Under the pieces are notes generated by a model. That model worked only from the letters and a program-made list of their open reading frames with translations, did not search any database and was not told the origin of the DNA. Below, piece after piece: positions 1 to 7,291 of a stretch of 34,589 nucleotides of DNA. Positions within the stretch are counted from its first letter, which is position 1; the number at the start of each line of letters is the position of its first letter. The translations under genes were made by a program, and so were the position numbers. Source of the DNA: UBA7236 sp964638865 (lineage in GTDB: Bacteria > Bacteroidota > Bacteroidia > Chitinophagales > BACL12); assembly GCA_964638865.1 (NCBI GenBank), contig CAZXBG010000022.1, forward strand, positions 1-34,589, given 5' to 3'.

Positions 1-53
1 ATAATTGATGATATTGAAATGACAGATGCTCCCCAGAAAATGAATTTGACCCA
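1..53. repeat. Left copy of 53-bp inverted terminal repeat
   Basis: Bases 1-53 match the reverse complement of 34486-34538 with one mismatch (base 24). Both copies lie in the same frame of the 3' end of a short partial gene, so this is a shared gene end rather than a bare repeat. It may be a paralogue family, a transposable-element gene, or an assembly break at a repeat. Confidence 0.9.
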
Positions 54-66
54 TTATTCCAAGTAG
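1..66 (+). CDS. 3' end of unknown protein (partial)
   Basis: The first 22 codons form an open frame ending in TAG at 64-66. The 21 visible residues start IIDDIEMTDAPQKMNLT and end HYSK. I do not recognise the family. The reason to call it coding is that the same 17-residue peptide recurs, in frame and directly before a stop, in the partial minus-strand gene at 34473-34589. Between the copies the DNA differs at one third-codon position. The gene converges on the TrmH-like gene at 102-644. Most of it lies outside the window, so function cannot be inferred. Confidence 0.55.
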   Translation: MIDDIEMTDAPQKMNLTHYSK

Positions 67-101
67 GAAGCAGACTCACGCCTCACAATTCACGCATCCC
101 C

Positions 102-644
102 TCACTCCTTGCTTATCCTTATAAACTTATTAAAAATATCCCAAACCACAACCCCAACACTCACCGAAATATTTAATGAATGTTTGGTTCCGAATTGCGG
201 AATTTCCACCCAATTATCGCAAAGTTCCAAAACTTCATCACTTACACCGGTTACTTCATGTCCAAAAACAAAAACATATTTTTCATCTTTCTCCGGTTCG
301 AATTCATTTAATAAAATACTTTTATTCGTTTGTTCAATGGCGAGAATTTTATAACCCATCGATTTTAATTTTTTTACCGCATCAACTGTGTGATCAAAAT
401 ATTCCCAATACAAAGTTTCCGTTGCGCCCAAAGCAGTTTTTTCTATATCTCTGTGCGGAGGTTTGGCAGTAATTCCGCATAAACAAATTCCGCGCAACAA
501 AAATGCATCTGCGGTGCGAAACACGGAACCTATGTTATTGAGACTGCGAACATTGTCCAAAACAATCACAAAAGGCGTCTTTTCCGCATTTTTAAATTCT
601 TCTACAGTAAGGCGTGGGAGTGCAGCGTTAGGCGTTTTATACAT
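102..644 (-). CDS. TrmH/SpoU-family RNA 2'-O-methyltransferase
   Basis: A 180-residue SPOUT-class methyltransferase, expected to methylate a ribose 2'-OH in tRNA or rRNA using S-adenosylmethionine. The three SpoU motifs are clear: motif 1 NNIGSVFRTADAF (about residues 36-48), motif 2 FGHEVTGVSDEVLE, and C-terminal motif 3 IPQFGTKHSLNISVSVG, which forms the cofactor-binding knot. There is no N-terminal RNA-binding extension, as in the short TrmH/TrmL-like members. The frame is open upstream to a TTG at 668, but the ATG at 644 is chosen because relatives start shortly before the LTVEEFK segment. The gene lies downstream of the kinase/regulator pair on the same strand with a 78-bp gap. The RNA target cannot be told from sequence. 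Confidence 0.88.
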   Translation of the reverse strand: MYKTPNAALPRLTVEEFKNAEKTPFVIVLDNVRSLNNIGSVFRTADAFLLRGICLCGITAKPPHRDIEKTALGATETLYWEYFDHTVDAVKKLKSMGYKILAIEQTNKSILLNEFEPEKDEKYVFVFGHEVTGVSDEVLELCDNWVEIPQFGTKHSLNISVSVGVVVWDIFNKFIRISKE

Positions 645-722
645 AATATCAAAATAAGAAAAATTCAACGATTCCAGTTGCTGTTGTATTATAAAAAATA
701 TATTGCAATGCGTTAAATATTG

Positions 723-1238
723 TTAATCAAAAATACCCATGTCGTACAGTGCAATAGCAATTAATCCACAACCCAATAAAATAAATCCGGTTATCATGGC
801 CAATTCACGCATACGCATATTTTTTTTCCAGATAGCCGCATTAATATTTTCTATAATGTGATCAATTATCATCTGAGCACGCACGTATGCACTTTCGCCT
901 TTTATGATATAATCATAAGCGCCATGGTCAATAGTATCCACAGCTACCTTCAGGTCATCCTGACCACTCATCATTATAACATAGGTTTCCGGATTTGAAA
1001 CTCTAATTTTTTTCAAAATTTCAAGACCATTTGCTGCATCTGCTTTTATTCCATCGAGATAATAATCCAGTATTATAACATCCGGGTTCTCATGCATTTT
1101 ATCGAGGCAATTTTCGCCATTCGAGAATATATTAACCTTTATGTCATACTCCGATTTTTTCTCAAGGTGGTTCTTAAGCATTATCAGATGTTTCGTGTCA
1201 TCGTCAACGAGAAAAATCTTGTATTGTTTGTTTTTCAT
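723..1238 (-). CDS. Single-domain response regulator with C-terminal membrane anchor
   Basis: 171 residues. A receiver domain fills residues 5-130: acidic pocket Asp12-Asp14, phospho-acceptor Asp58 in VIILDYYLDG, conserved Ser91 and Lys113 (YIIKGES). There is no DNA-binding or enzymatic output domain. Residues 147-166 form one hydrophobic helix, preceded by a basic stretch (WKKNMRMR), so the receiver is probably held on the cytoplasmic face of the membrane. The ATG overlaps the stop of the upstream hybrid kinase by four bases (ATGA), indicating translational coupling and a shared pathway. The likely role is phosphate acceptor or sink for that kinase, or a signal relay to a membrane partner. 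The output is unknown. Confidence 0.9.
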   Translation of the reverse strand: MKNKQYKIFLVDDDTKHLIMLKNHLEKKSEYDIKVNIFSNGENCLDKMHENPDVIILDYYLDGIKADAANGLEILKKIRVSNPETYVIMMSGQDDLKVAVDTIDHGAYDYIIKGESAYVRAQMIIDHIIENINAAIWKKNMRMRELAMITGFILLGCGLIAIALYDMGIFD

Positions 1239-3259
1239 TGTGCTTGTATTTTTGAGAGTTCTGTTTGCAATTGATCCAATGCCGACCTGCAGGACAAAAC
1301 TACTGTATTAATTTTTTCCGGCAGTAGGTGGAGGTTGGTTTTTTCTTTGGCGGACACTTCTATGCTTTTCACAAGATCAACCATTTCATCCAACCCAAGA
1401 AACTGCAGCCCTGACTTCATTTTGTGCGCCACAGCCCTTACACCATCCCAGTTTTCCTCCTTTAGGTGTATTTGCAGCTGAGCTATTTCCTCAGGTGTTT
1501 CATCAAGAAGTATACGCATCATTTTGATCTTGAGTTCTGTATCTTCCTCTGTTATCGTATGAAAATATTCCAGATCTATTTTCGATTCCGGTGAAAACGC
1601 CATCAGTTTCCGCATCCGTTCATTGGTGAAATAACCTTTTGAGCTTAGAAGTGCTATAATCTTACGGCACAAAATATCCGGACTCACCGGTTTTGAAATA
1701 TAATCATCCATTCCTGCCTCCAGACATTTTTCCGCTTCCCCTGTTGTTGCATAGGCTGTAAATGCGAGGATCGGAATTTTTGAAACCGGGCCATCCAGTT
1801 TTCGTATTGCCCTGGTAGCATCCAGTCCATTCAATTCGGGCATTTGAACATCCATTAATATGAGATCATATTGTTGGGTCTTTAATTTTTCTAAAACGAG
1901 TTTTCCGTTCTCCGCAAGGTCAATATTCACATTTTTCCAGATATGTTTCAATAACTCACTGGTAACTAATTGGTTAATCGGATGATCATCTGCAAGCAGA
2001 ATTCTGCAATCTCCAACATCAGATATTTCTTCTGCTGCTTTGTTTTGAAGATTATTTTGTTCCTGCACCAAATAATCCTTCGGCACTGCAAAATCTATTT
2101 CGAAAATAAATTCACTTCCAACATTTAATTTGCTCTTCACCATAATGGCTCCATGCAACATATCGATCAGCTTTTTCACAATTGCCAATCCTAGTCCGGT
2201 ACCTCCATATATTCTTGTAGTATCTATATTTGCCTGCGTGAAACTGTCGAATATAGAATTTAATTTATCTTGTCCAATTCCAATACCGGTATCGCGCACA
2301 CTAAAAAAAATTCGCGCCTTTTCTTCAACAATATCCATCAATTTTACTGTAACTCTAATCTCCCCTTTTTGAGTGAATTTAATTGCATTGCTGATAAGGT
2401 TTAACAAAATCTGATTTACACGAAGCTGATCTCCGGCAACTGCAACAGGTACATTTTCATCGATAACAAGAACAAGATCCAGCTTTTTTTCCTCTGCTTT
2501 AAAACGAATTGTTTGAATAAGGTTTTCCACTAATATTTTTATAGAAAAATATTTCTCCTCCAGGTGTAATTTACCTGCTTCTATTTTTGAAAAATCGAGA
2601 ATGTCGTTTATCAACTCCAATAAATTATCTGCTGAAGTATCAATTGCATGTAAATATTCCTGCTGTTTTTGAGTAAGAGGAGTTTGATGTAACAAATGAA
2701 CCATCCCAACTATTGCGTTAATTGGAGTTCGTATCTCATGACTCATATTGGCAAGAAATTCCGCCTTGAATTTATTCGCCTGTTCTGCCAGATCTTTTGC
2801 CCTTTCCAATGCTTCCGCCTTTTTGCGAAAGGTAATATCCCGAATAATTCCCTGATACCCCACTAATATTCCGTTTGAATCAAATCTAACGGTTGAAGTT
2901 ATTAGGCAATCAATTAATTCCCCATCCTTTCTTTTTAATTTCAATTCATAATCAATAACCTCATTGTGTTCGTTGATGATCTGTTTAAATCGCTCTCTAT
3001 CCTCCGTATTTACATAAGTATTTTCAACATTGAGCGTTTTTAATTCCTCATAACTATATCCAAGCAGTTCAACTGTAGCTTTGTTGAATTCTAAAAATTT
3101 TCCATCAAGGCTGGTAAAATATATGGCATCGGTTAGTTGTTCGAGCAAAGAGCGATATTTTATCTCACTTTTATATAATTCGCGCTCAATACTCTTGCTG
3201 TGAGTGTAATATTTTGCAAGCAACTCTCGCAATTGGTCAGAAAAATCGAATTCAGACAT
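1235..3259 (-). CDS. Hybrid sensor histidine kinase (PAS-HisKA-HATPase-REC-Hpt)
   Basis: 674 residues, no transmembrane segment, so probably cytoplasmic. Domains in order: short coiled N-terminus; PAS sensor domain (about 34-145); HisKA with H-box SHEIRTPINA and phospho-His about 174; HATPase_c with N-box NLISNAIKFT and G-box GGTGLGLAI; receiver domain with phospho-Asp about 470 (LILMDVQMPELNG) and Lys in ISKPVSP; and a C-terminal Hpt domain with His about 612 (AVAHKMKSG). This is a complete His-Asp-His relay lacking only the last receiver, which the overlapping downstream gene supplies. The start is placed at the ATG at 3259. A longer frame to 3331 would run into the divergent prenyl synthase gene. 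The ligand sensed by the PAS domain is unknown. Confidence 0.93.
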   Translation of the reverse strand: MSEFDFSDQLRELLAKYYTHSKSIERELYKSEIKYRSLLEQLTDAIYFTSLDGKFLEFNKATVELLGYSYEELKTLNVENTYVNTEDRERFKQIINEHNEVIDYELKLKRKDGELIDCLITSTVRFDSNGILVGYQGIIRDITFRKKAEALERAKDLAEQANKFKAEFLANMSHEIRTPINAIVGMVHLLHQTPLTQKQQEYLHAIDTSADNLLELINDILDFSKIEAGKLHLEEKYFSIKILVENLIQTIRFKAEEKKLDLVLVIDENVPVAVAGDQLRVNQILLNLISNAIKFTQKGEIRVTVKLMDIVEEKARIFFSVRDTGIGIGQDKLNSIFDSFTQANIDTTRIYGGTGLGLAIVKKLIDMLHGAIMVKSKLNVGSEFIFEIDFAVPKDYLVQEQNNLQNKAAEEISDVGDCRILLADDHPINQLVTSELLKHIWKNVNIDLAENGKLVLEKLKTQQYDLILMDVQMPELNGLDATRAIRKLDGPVSKIPILAFTAYATTGEAEKCLEAGMDDYISKPVSPDILCRKIIALLSSKGYFTNERMRKLMAFSPESKIDLEYFHTITEEDTELKIKMMRILLDETPEEIAQLQIHLKEENWDGVRAVAHKMKSGLQFLGLDEMVDLVKSIEVSAKEKTNLHLLPEKINTVVLSCRSALDQLQTELSKIQAQ

Positions 3260-3316
3260 CAGCCACAAATTAACGCAATATCTGTCATATTTAAAACGGT
3301 AATTGGTTATTCCTCC

Positions 3317-3324
3317 TATATTTG
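3317..3324 (+). promoter_or_regulatory. -7 promoter box TATATTTG of prenyl synthase gene
   Basis: A perfect match to the Bacteroidota -7 consensus TAnnTTTG, ending only five bases before the ATG at 3330. Transcription would begin at or next to the start codon, implying a leaderless or nearly leaderless mRNA. No clear TTTG -33 element lies at the usual spacing. Confidence 0.5.
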
Positions 3325-3329
3325 CAAAC

Positions 3330-4304
3330 ATGTTAACTGCAGCTCAAATAAACACCCTCATTGAACTCCGGATAAGAGACATAGATTTTCCGCAAACCCC
3401 GGAAGGATTATACGATCCTGCCAGATATATCCTGAGTGAAGGCGGCAAACGTATAAGACCTTGCCTTGTTATGTTAAGTGCAAATTTGTTTACCGACCAC
3501 CTAAAACCTTGTGAAGATGTCGCTTTGGCGATGGAAATTTTTCACAATTTTACCCTTGTTCACGACGATATTATGGATAATGCCCCCATGCGACGGGGCC
3601 GTAGCACTATTCATGAAAAATGGGATCTTGCAACCGGTATACTTTCCGGTGATGTACTTCTTATTAAAGCCTATCAGTTATTAGCAGGAATAAAACCGGA
3701 TTGTTTGGCCGATGCTTTAAAAATGTTTAATCAAACAGCTTTAAAAGTATGTGAAGGTCAACAAATGGATATGGATTTTGAAGCCAAAACGGATGTAAAG
3801 CTTGAGGATTATATTAATATGATAACCGGAAAAACTTCCGCTCTGCTGGGTTGCAGTTTATATTGCGGAGCATTAGCCGGAGGTGCTGATGAAGAAAATG
3901 CAAAATTATTATATGAAGCCGGAATAAAACTCGGAAATAGTTTTCAAATACAGGATGACGTTTTGGATGTATTTGGTGATGAAAAAAAATTTGGCAAAAA
4001 ACCCGGAGGCGATATCATCCAAAATAAAAAAACATATCTGCTGCTGACTGCACTTGAAAAGGCGGATATTTCCGATTTTGACCATTTGAAATATTTATAC
4101 AGTAAAAAAACACCGGACGAGCAGCTTAAAATCGATACTGTTATAGATGTATTTATCAAATACAATGTTCAACAAGATGCGGAACAGGAAATGCAAAAAC
4201 AATATGATTCCGCAATAAACCTGATAAAAAAGGTAAAGGTAACTGAGGAACGCAAAGAAAATTTATACCAATTCCTGGAATATATTTTTAAACGTAGCTT
4301 CTGA
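3330..4304 (+). CDS. Polyprenyl (E-isoprenyl) diphosphate synthase
   Basis: 324 residues, the usual size of trans-isoprenyl diphosphate synthases, which condense isopentenyl diphosphate onto allylic diphosphates for quinone and carotenoid precursors. Visible motifs: substrate-binding GGKRIRP (38-44), first Asp-rich motif DDIMD (79-83) followed by MRRG, and second motif QDDVLD (208-213). The first motif has the short DDxxD spacing rather than DDxxxxD, and an aromatic residue (Phe74) sits five residues before it. In the family this tends to limit chain length, so a C15-C20 product is a reasonable guess. The ATG at 3330 is preferred over TTG at 3303, because a promoter box lies between them. It leads a rightward run that includes RlmH, rhomboid and threonine aldolase. 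Confidence 0.9.
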   Translation: MLTAAQINTLIELRIRDIDFPQTPEGLYDPARYILSEGGKRIRPCLVMLSANLFTDHLKPCEDVALAMEIFHNFTLVHDDIMDNAPMRRGRSTIHEKWDLATGILSGDVLLIKAYQLLAGIKPDCLADALKMFNQTALKVCEGQQMDMDFEAKTDVKLEDYINMITGKTSALLGCSLYCGALAGGADEENAKLLYEAGIKLGNSFQIQDDVLDVFGDEKKFGKKPGGDIIQNKKTYLLLTALEKADISDFDHLKYLYSKKTPDEQLKIDTVIDVFIKYNVQQDAEQEMQKQYDSAINLIKKVKVTEERKENLYQFLEYIFKRSF

Positions 4305-4319
4305 GTGAATTTATTCACT
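4304..4319. promoter_or_regulatory. Palindrome at 3' end of prenyl synthase gene
   Basis: AGTGAAT-TT-ATTCACT, a perfect inverted repeat beginning on the last base of the stop codon. It lacks a following T-run, so it is not a classic intrinsic terminator. It may be an mRNA-end hairpin or a protein-binding site. Confidence 0.35.
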
Positions 4320-4387
4320 ACCTGTATGTGGCTTAAATCAAAAACGAAAACAAACAATATTAATTCCGATAATTATTAATTACATAA

Positions 4388-4849
4388 ATGAATATCACCT
4401 TCCTAAGTATCGGAAAAACAACAGACAAACAGGTAGCAGCCGGTTGTTTATTATATCATAAAAGAATAAAAAAATATATCAGTTTCGATTGGAAGCAAAC
4501 TGCTGACATTAAATCGTTACCGCCAAATGAAATGAAAATACGAGAAGGAGAATTAATAAAAAAACATATTGAGAAAGGAGACCATATTATATTGTTAGAT
4601 GAAACAGGAAAACAATTTACGTCAAAGGAATTCGCAGGTTATATCAGCCAAAAACAAATGGAAAATAAAAAAAAACTGGTATTTGTATTAGGAGGCGCAT
4701 ACGGTTTCAGCGACGAAATTTATAAACTTGCAAACGAAAAGATCAGTCTTTCCAAAATGACCTTTCCGCATCAAATGGTACGACTTATTTTTTCAGAACA
4801 ACTTTACAGGGCATTCACAATTATTAAAAACGAACCATACCACCATTAA
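4388..4849 (+). CDS. rlmH: 23S rRNA (pseudouridine1915-N3)-methyltransferase
   Basis: 153 residues, the normal length of RlmH, a SPOUT methyltransferase that methylates pseudouridine 1915 in helix 69 of 23S rRNA on assembled 70S ribosomes. Diagnostic features are the cofactor-binding loop FVLGGAYGFSDE (about 109-120), the LSKMTFPHQMVRL stretch, and the C-terminal YRAFTIIKNEPYHH, where the terminal PYHH is a family hallmark. The ATG at 4388 gives an N-terminus (MNITFLSIGKT) matching the family's first strand. Its TAA is followed without a gap by the rhomboid ATG, so the two are almost certainly co-translated. There is nothing unusual in the sequence. Confidence 0.95.
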   Translation: MNITFLSIGKTTDKQVAAGCLLYHKRIKKYISFDWKQTADIKSLPPNEMKIREGELIKKHIEKGDHIILLDETGKQFTSKEFAGYISQKQMENKKKLVFVLGGAYGFSDEIYKLANEKISLSKMTFPHQMVRLIFSEQLYRAFTIIKNEPYHH

Positions 4850-5482
4850 ATGGAAAATTTTTCAATCACTATTTTAATTATCATTCTTACTGCCATAACA
4901 TCCATTATGGCTTTTAATAATCCTGTAATGAAAGGAACGGCGTTATTCTATCCTTTTGCCATGCGCGAACGCAACGAATGGTATCGTTTTATTACCAGTG
5001 GATTTATACATGCCGATTTTTTACACCTTGGGGTAAATATGTTTGTTTTATATTCCTTTGGCGAGGCATTGGAAAAATATTATCTGCCGGCAATTTTCGG
5101 AGCAAGTTCCAATTTAATGTATGTGGCGATTTATATTTTAGGAATGATATTATCTGACGTTCCCTCCTATTTCAAACACCGTCACGACGCTACTTACAGA
5201 GGATTGGGAGCATCTGGCGCCGTTGCAGCAGTTTTATTTGCCTGCATTTTGATCGGTCCGTTTAATGGGGAAATAAGATTACTTTTAATTCCGATAGGAA
5301 TACCTCCCATCGTATTTGGAATTTTGTATATGCTTTATTCCGCTTACATGGGCAGAAGAGGTGGCGATAATGTTAATCACGACGCACATCTTTATGGTGC
5401 ATTATTTGGATTTATTTTTCCGATTATCTTTAAACCGGAACTTTTTACTTTATTAATTAGTCAAATTCAAATGAAATTATGA
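4850..5482 (+). CDS. Rhomboid-family intramembrane serine protease
   Basis: 210 residues with about six hydrophobic segments, typical of a minimal bacterial rhomboid, which cleaves substrates inside the inner membrane. The catalytic dyad is visible as Ser122 in GLGASGAVAA and His180 in NHDAHLYGALFG. The accessory motif HADFLHLGVNM (54-64) supplies the conserved His and Asn that line the active site. An extra loop of polar residues (YFKHRHDATYRG, about 107-118) precedes the catalytic serine helix. The gene abuts rlmH upstream and its stop overlaps the threonine aldolase start by four bases (ATGA), so all three are likely one transcript. Substrates are not predictable. Confidence 0.92.
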   Translation: MENFSITILIIILTAITSIMAFNNPVMKGTALFYPFAMRERNEWYRFITSGFIHADFLHLGVNMFVLYSFGEALEKYYLPAIFGASSNLMYVAIYILGMILSDVPSYFKHRHDATYRGLGASGAVAAVLFACILIGPFNGEIRLLLIPIGIPPIVFGILYMLYSAYMGRRGGDNVNHDAHLYGALFGFIFPIIFKPELFTLLISQIQMKL

Positions 5483-6498
5483 AAGTAGATCTACGCAGCG
5501 ATACATTTACAAAACCATCTCCCGAAATGCGTGCTTTTATGCTTAATGCAGAAGTAGGTGATGATGTTTTTGGAGAAGACCCTACCATAAATGAATTAGA
5601 AAATAAAATTTGCAAATTGTTCGGTACGGAAGCTGCAATGTTTACTCCAACAGCAACAATGTCGAATCAGATCGCACTCAAAATACTGACCAACCCGTTA
5701 GACGAGATCATTTGCGATCGCACAGCACATATTTATAATTATGAGGTTGGTGGATATGCATTTCATTCCGGCTGTTCCATTAGATATTTAGAAGGTGAAC
5801 GCGGAGTTTTTACTGCGGATTCCGTATCAAAAAATATTAATGCGGAAGATGTACACAAAACAATTACAAAATTAGTTTCCATAGAAAATACCTCAAACAG
5901 AGGTGGGGGAAAAATATTTCCACTTACAGAAATAGAAAATATTAAAAAGGTTTGTGATAAAAATCAATTATATCTGCAATTAGATGGCTCGCGATTATTT
6001 AATGCTTTAGTGGAAACAAAAGAAAATGCCTCAGTGTATGGAAATTTATTCGACACCATCACTTTGTGCTTTTCCAAAGGTTTAGGTTGTGCCTTTGGTT
6101 CAGTGCTTACCGGAAAAAATATCCATCTTAAAAAAGCGAGAAGAATTCGCAAGGTGTTTGGCGGAGGTATGCGTCAAGCAGGAATTATGGCTGCGGGTTG
6201 TATCTATGCACTGGACAATAATATTGACCGGCTTCGTCAGGATCACCAACTTGCAAAATATATTGAACAACAATTGATGTTGTGCAATTTTGTAAGTGAA
6301 ATTCTTCCTGTAGAAACTAATATTCTCATCTTCAAACTCCATGATAATATTAATGATATCAGTTTTATTGAACATCTCGCTCAAAATGATATTCATGCTT
6401 TTGCAATTGGTGATAATTGGGTGCGATTTGTTACTCATTTGGATATTACTGCCGACATGGCAGAACACACCAGAACTGTTTTGGCGAAAATGAATTAA
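5479..6498 (+). CDS. ltaE: Low-specificity threonine aldolase
   Basis: 339 residues, a fold-type I PLP enzyme that splits L-threonine or L-allo-threonine into glycine and acetaldehyde. Family marks: N-terminal VDLRSDTFTKPS, GDDVFGEDP, stacking His84 (RTAHIYNYE), cofactor-contacting Asp169 in LQLDGSRLFNA, and the Schiff-base Lys200 in CFSKGLGCAFGS, followed by RKVFGGGMRQAG. Full length, with no missing residues seen. It begins inside the rhomboid stop codon (ATGA overlap) and is the last gene of the rightward operon. The next gene downstream faces the other way, 28 bp beyond its stop. Confidence 0.93.
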   Translation: MKVDLRSDTFTKPSPEMRAFMLNAEVGDDVFGEDPTINELENKICKLFGTEAAMFTPTATMSNQIALKILTNPLDEIICDRTAHIYNYEVGGYAFHSGCSIRYLEGERGVFTADSVSKNINAEDVHKTITKLVSIENTSNRGGGKIFPLTEIENIKKVCDKNQLYLQLDGSRLFNALVETKENASVYGNLFDTITLCFSKGLGCAFGSVLTGKNIHLKKARRIRKVFGGGMRQAGIMAAGCIYALDNNIDRLRQDHQLAKYIEQQLMLCNFVSEILPVETNILIFKLHDNINDISFIEHLAQNDIHAFAIGDNWVRFVTHLDITADMAEHTRTVLAKMN

Positions 6499-6526
6499 AA
6501 GAGGTTTCAGAAAATGTGTTGAATTT

Positions 6527-7018
6527 CTATCTAATCAACCTTTCCAAAAGATTATTGATCACCTTGTTATTACCGTTATTTCCTCCAAAAAGTCCCAAAA
6601 TGGAATTGAGCATCCCTGCTCCTTTGCCATTCAGCGAATTCAATTCAGCATTAATATCGAAACCTGTATTTTGAGCATCGCGCACTTTACTGTTAAGCAT
6701 ATTCATGATGATGGGAAGCGCCATTATTGCCAATTGTTTGGCACTTTGATCGGAAATATTGAGTTTATTCTGCAGTTGATTGGTAACAGGACCTTTCAGA
6801 TTATCAATTACTTCATTTTCCTGTGGTGTATCAGCCCCAGATAACATTTCCTTTAGCGAATGAATATTTCCTTTTTTAGCCTGCTGCAGAATAGTATCGA
6901 TAACAGTTTGGGAGGTAACATCCGAAACCTGCTTACTGTCCAGATCGTTCAAACCCGGTATATTGCGCGTTATCCCCCCTAAATTCTCCTGTGCTATTTT
7001 AAGTAATTGATCGAACAT
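6527..7018 (-). CDS. DUF937-like protein
   Basis: 163 residues, mostly helical. The sequence resembles the DUF937 family: an N-terminal MFDQLLKIAQENLGG, a middle part with LKGPVTNQLQNKLNISDQSAKQLAIMALPIIMNML, and a Gly/Asn-rich tail (GLFGGNNGNN). DUF937 proteins have no established function. There is no signal peptide or clear membrane helix. The ATG at 7018 is chosen; the open frame continues to 7081 but the added residues look like untranslated AT-rich leader. It converges on ltaE. Confidence in the gene is high, in the family moderate. Confidence 0.75.
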   Translation of the reverse strand: MFDQLLKIAQENLGGITRNIPGLNDLDSKQVSDVTSQTVIDTILQQAKKGNIHSLKEMLSGADTPQENEVIDNLKGPVTNQLQNKLNISDQSAKQLAIMALPIIMNMLNSKVRDAQNTGFDINAELNSLNGKGAGMLNSILGLFGGNNGNNKVINNLLERLIR

Positions 7019-7113
7019 GCCTGTCTGTTTTTCTAAGTTTTGTAAATATATATAAACTAAAAGGATATTTATGAATTCCAAAGGAGTTTTGGATTGTTTA
7101 TTGGACGGAAATT

Positions 7114-7134
7114 ATATGGTTTATTAAACCATAT
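7114..7134. repeat. 21-bp perfect palindrome
   Basis: ATATGGTTTA-T-TAAACCATAT, ten-base arms around one central base. It lies in the 273-bp space between the DUF937-like gene start (7018) and the metallopeptidase stop (7292). It could be an operator for the leftward DUF937-like gene about 100 bp away or an mRNA 3' hairpin of the peptidase gene. It lacks a T-run on either side. Confidence 0.5.
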
Positions 7135-7291
7135 GGATACAATTATCGATTAATTGGCGTTGAAAATGTAGGAGTTACAGTAATTAAGGCTCTGGATTTC
7201 AACAGAATCTGCTTTTCATTCATTGTATTTGCATAAAGTCATTTGAAAATGGTAGTCGTCATAAAGTGCACTCAAACCAAAAATCTCCTCC

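Noticed and set aside
290..310. GGTTCGAAT resembling a tRNA T-arm
   Set aside because: It is within the TrmH-like gene, and no acceptor or anticodon stem surrounds it. No tRNA was found elsewhere by eye.
102..668. TTG start at 668 for the TrmH-like gene
   Set aside because: The eight extra residues do not look like the family N-terminus, and the ATG at 644 does.
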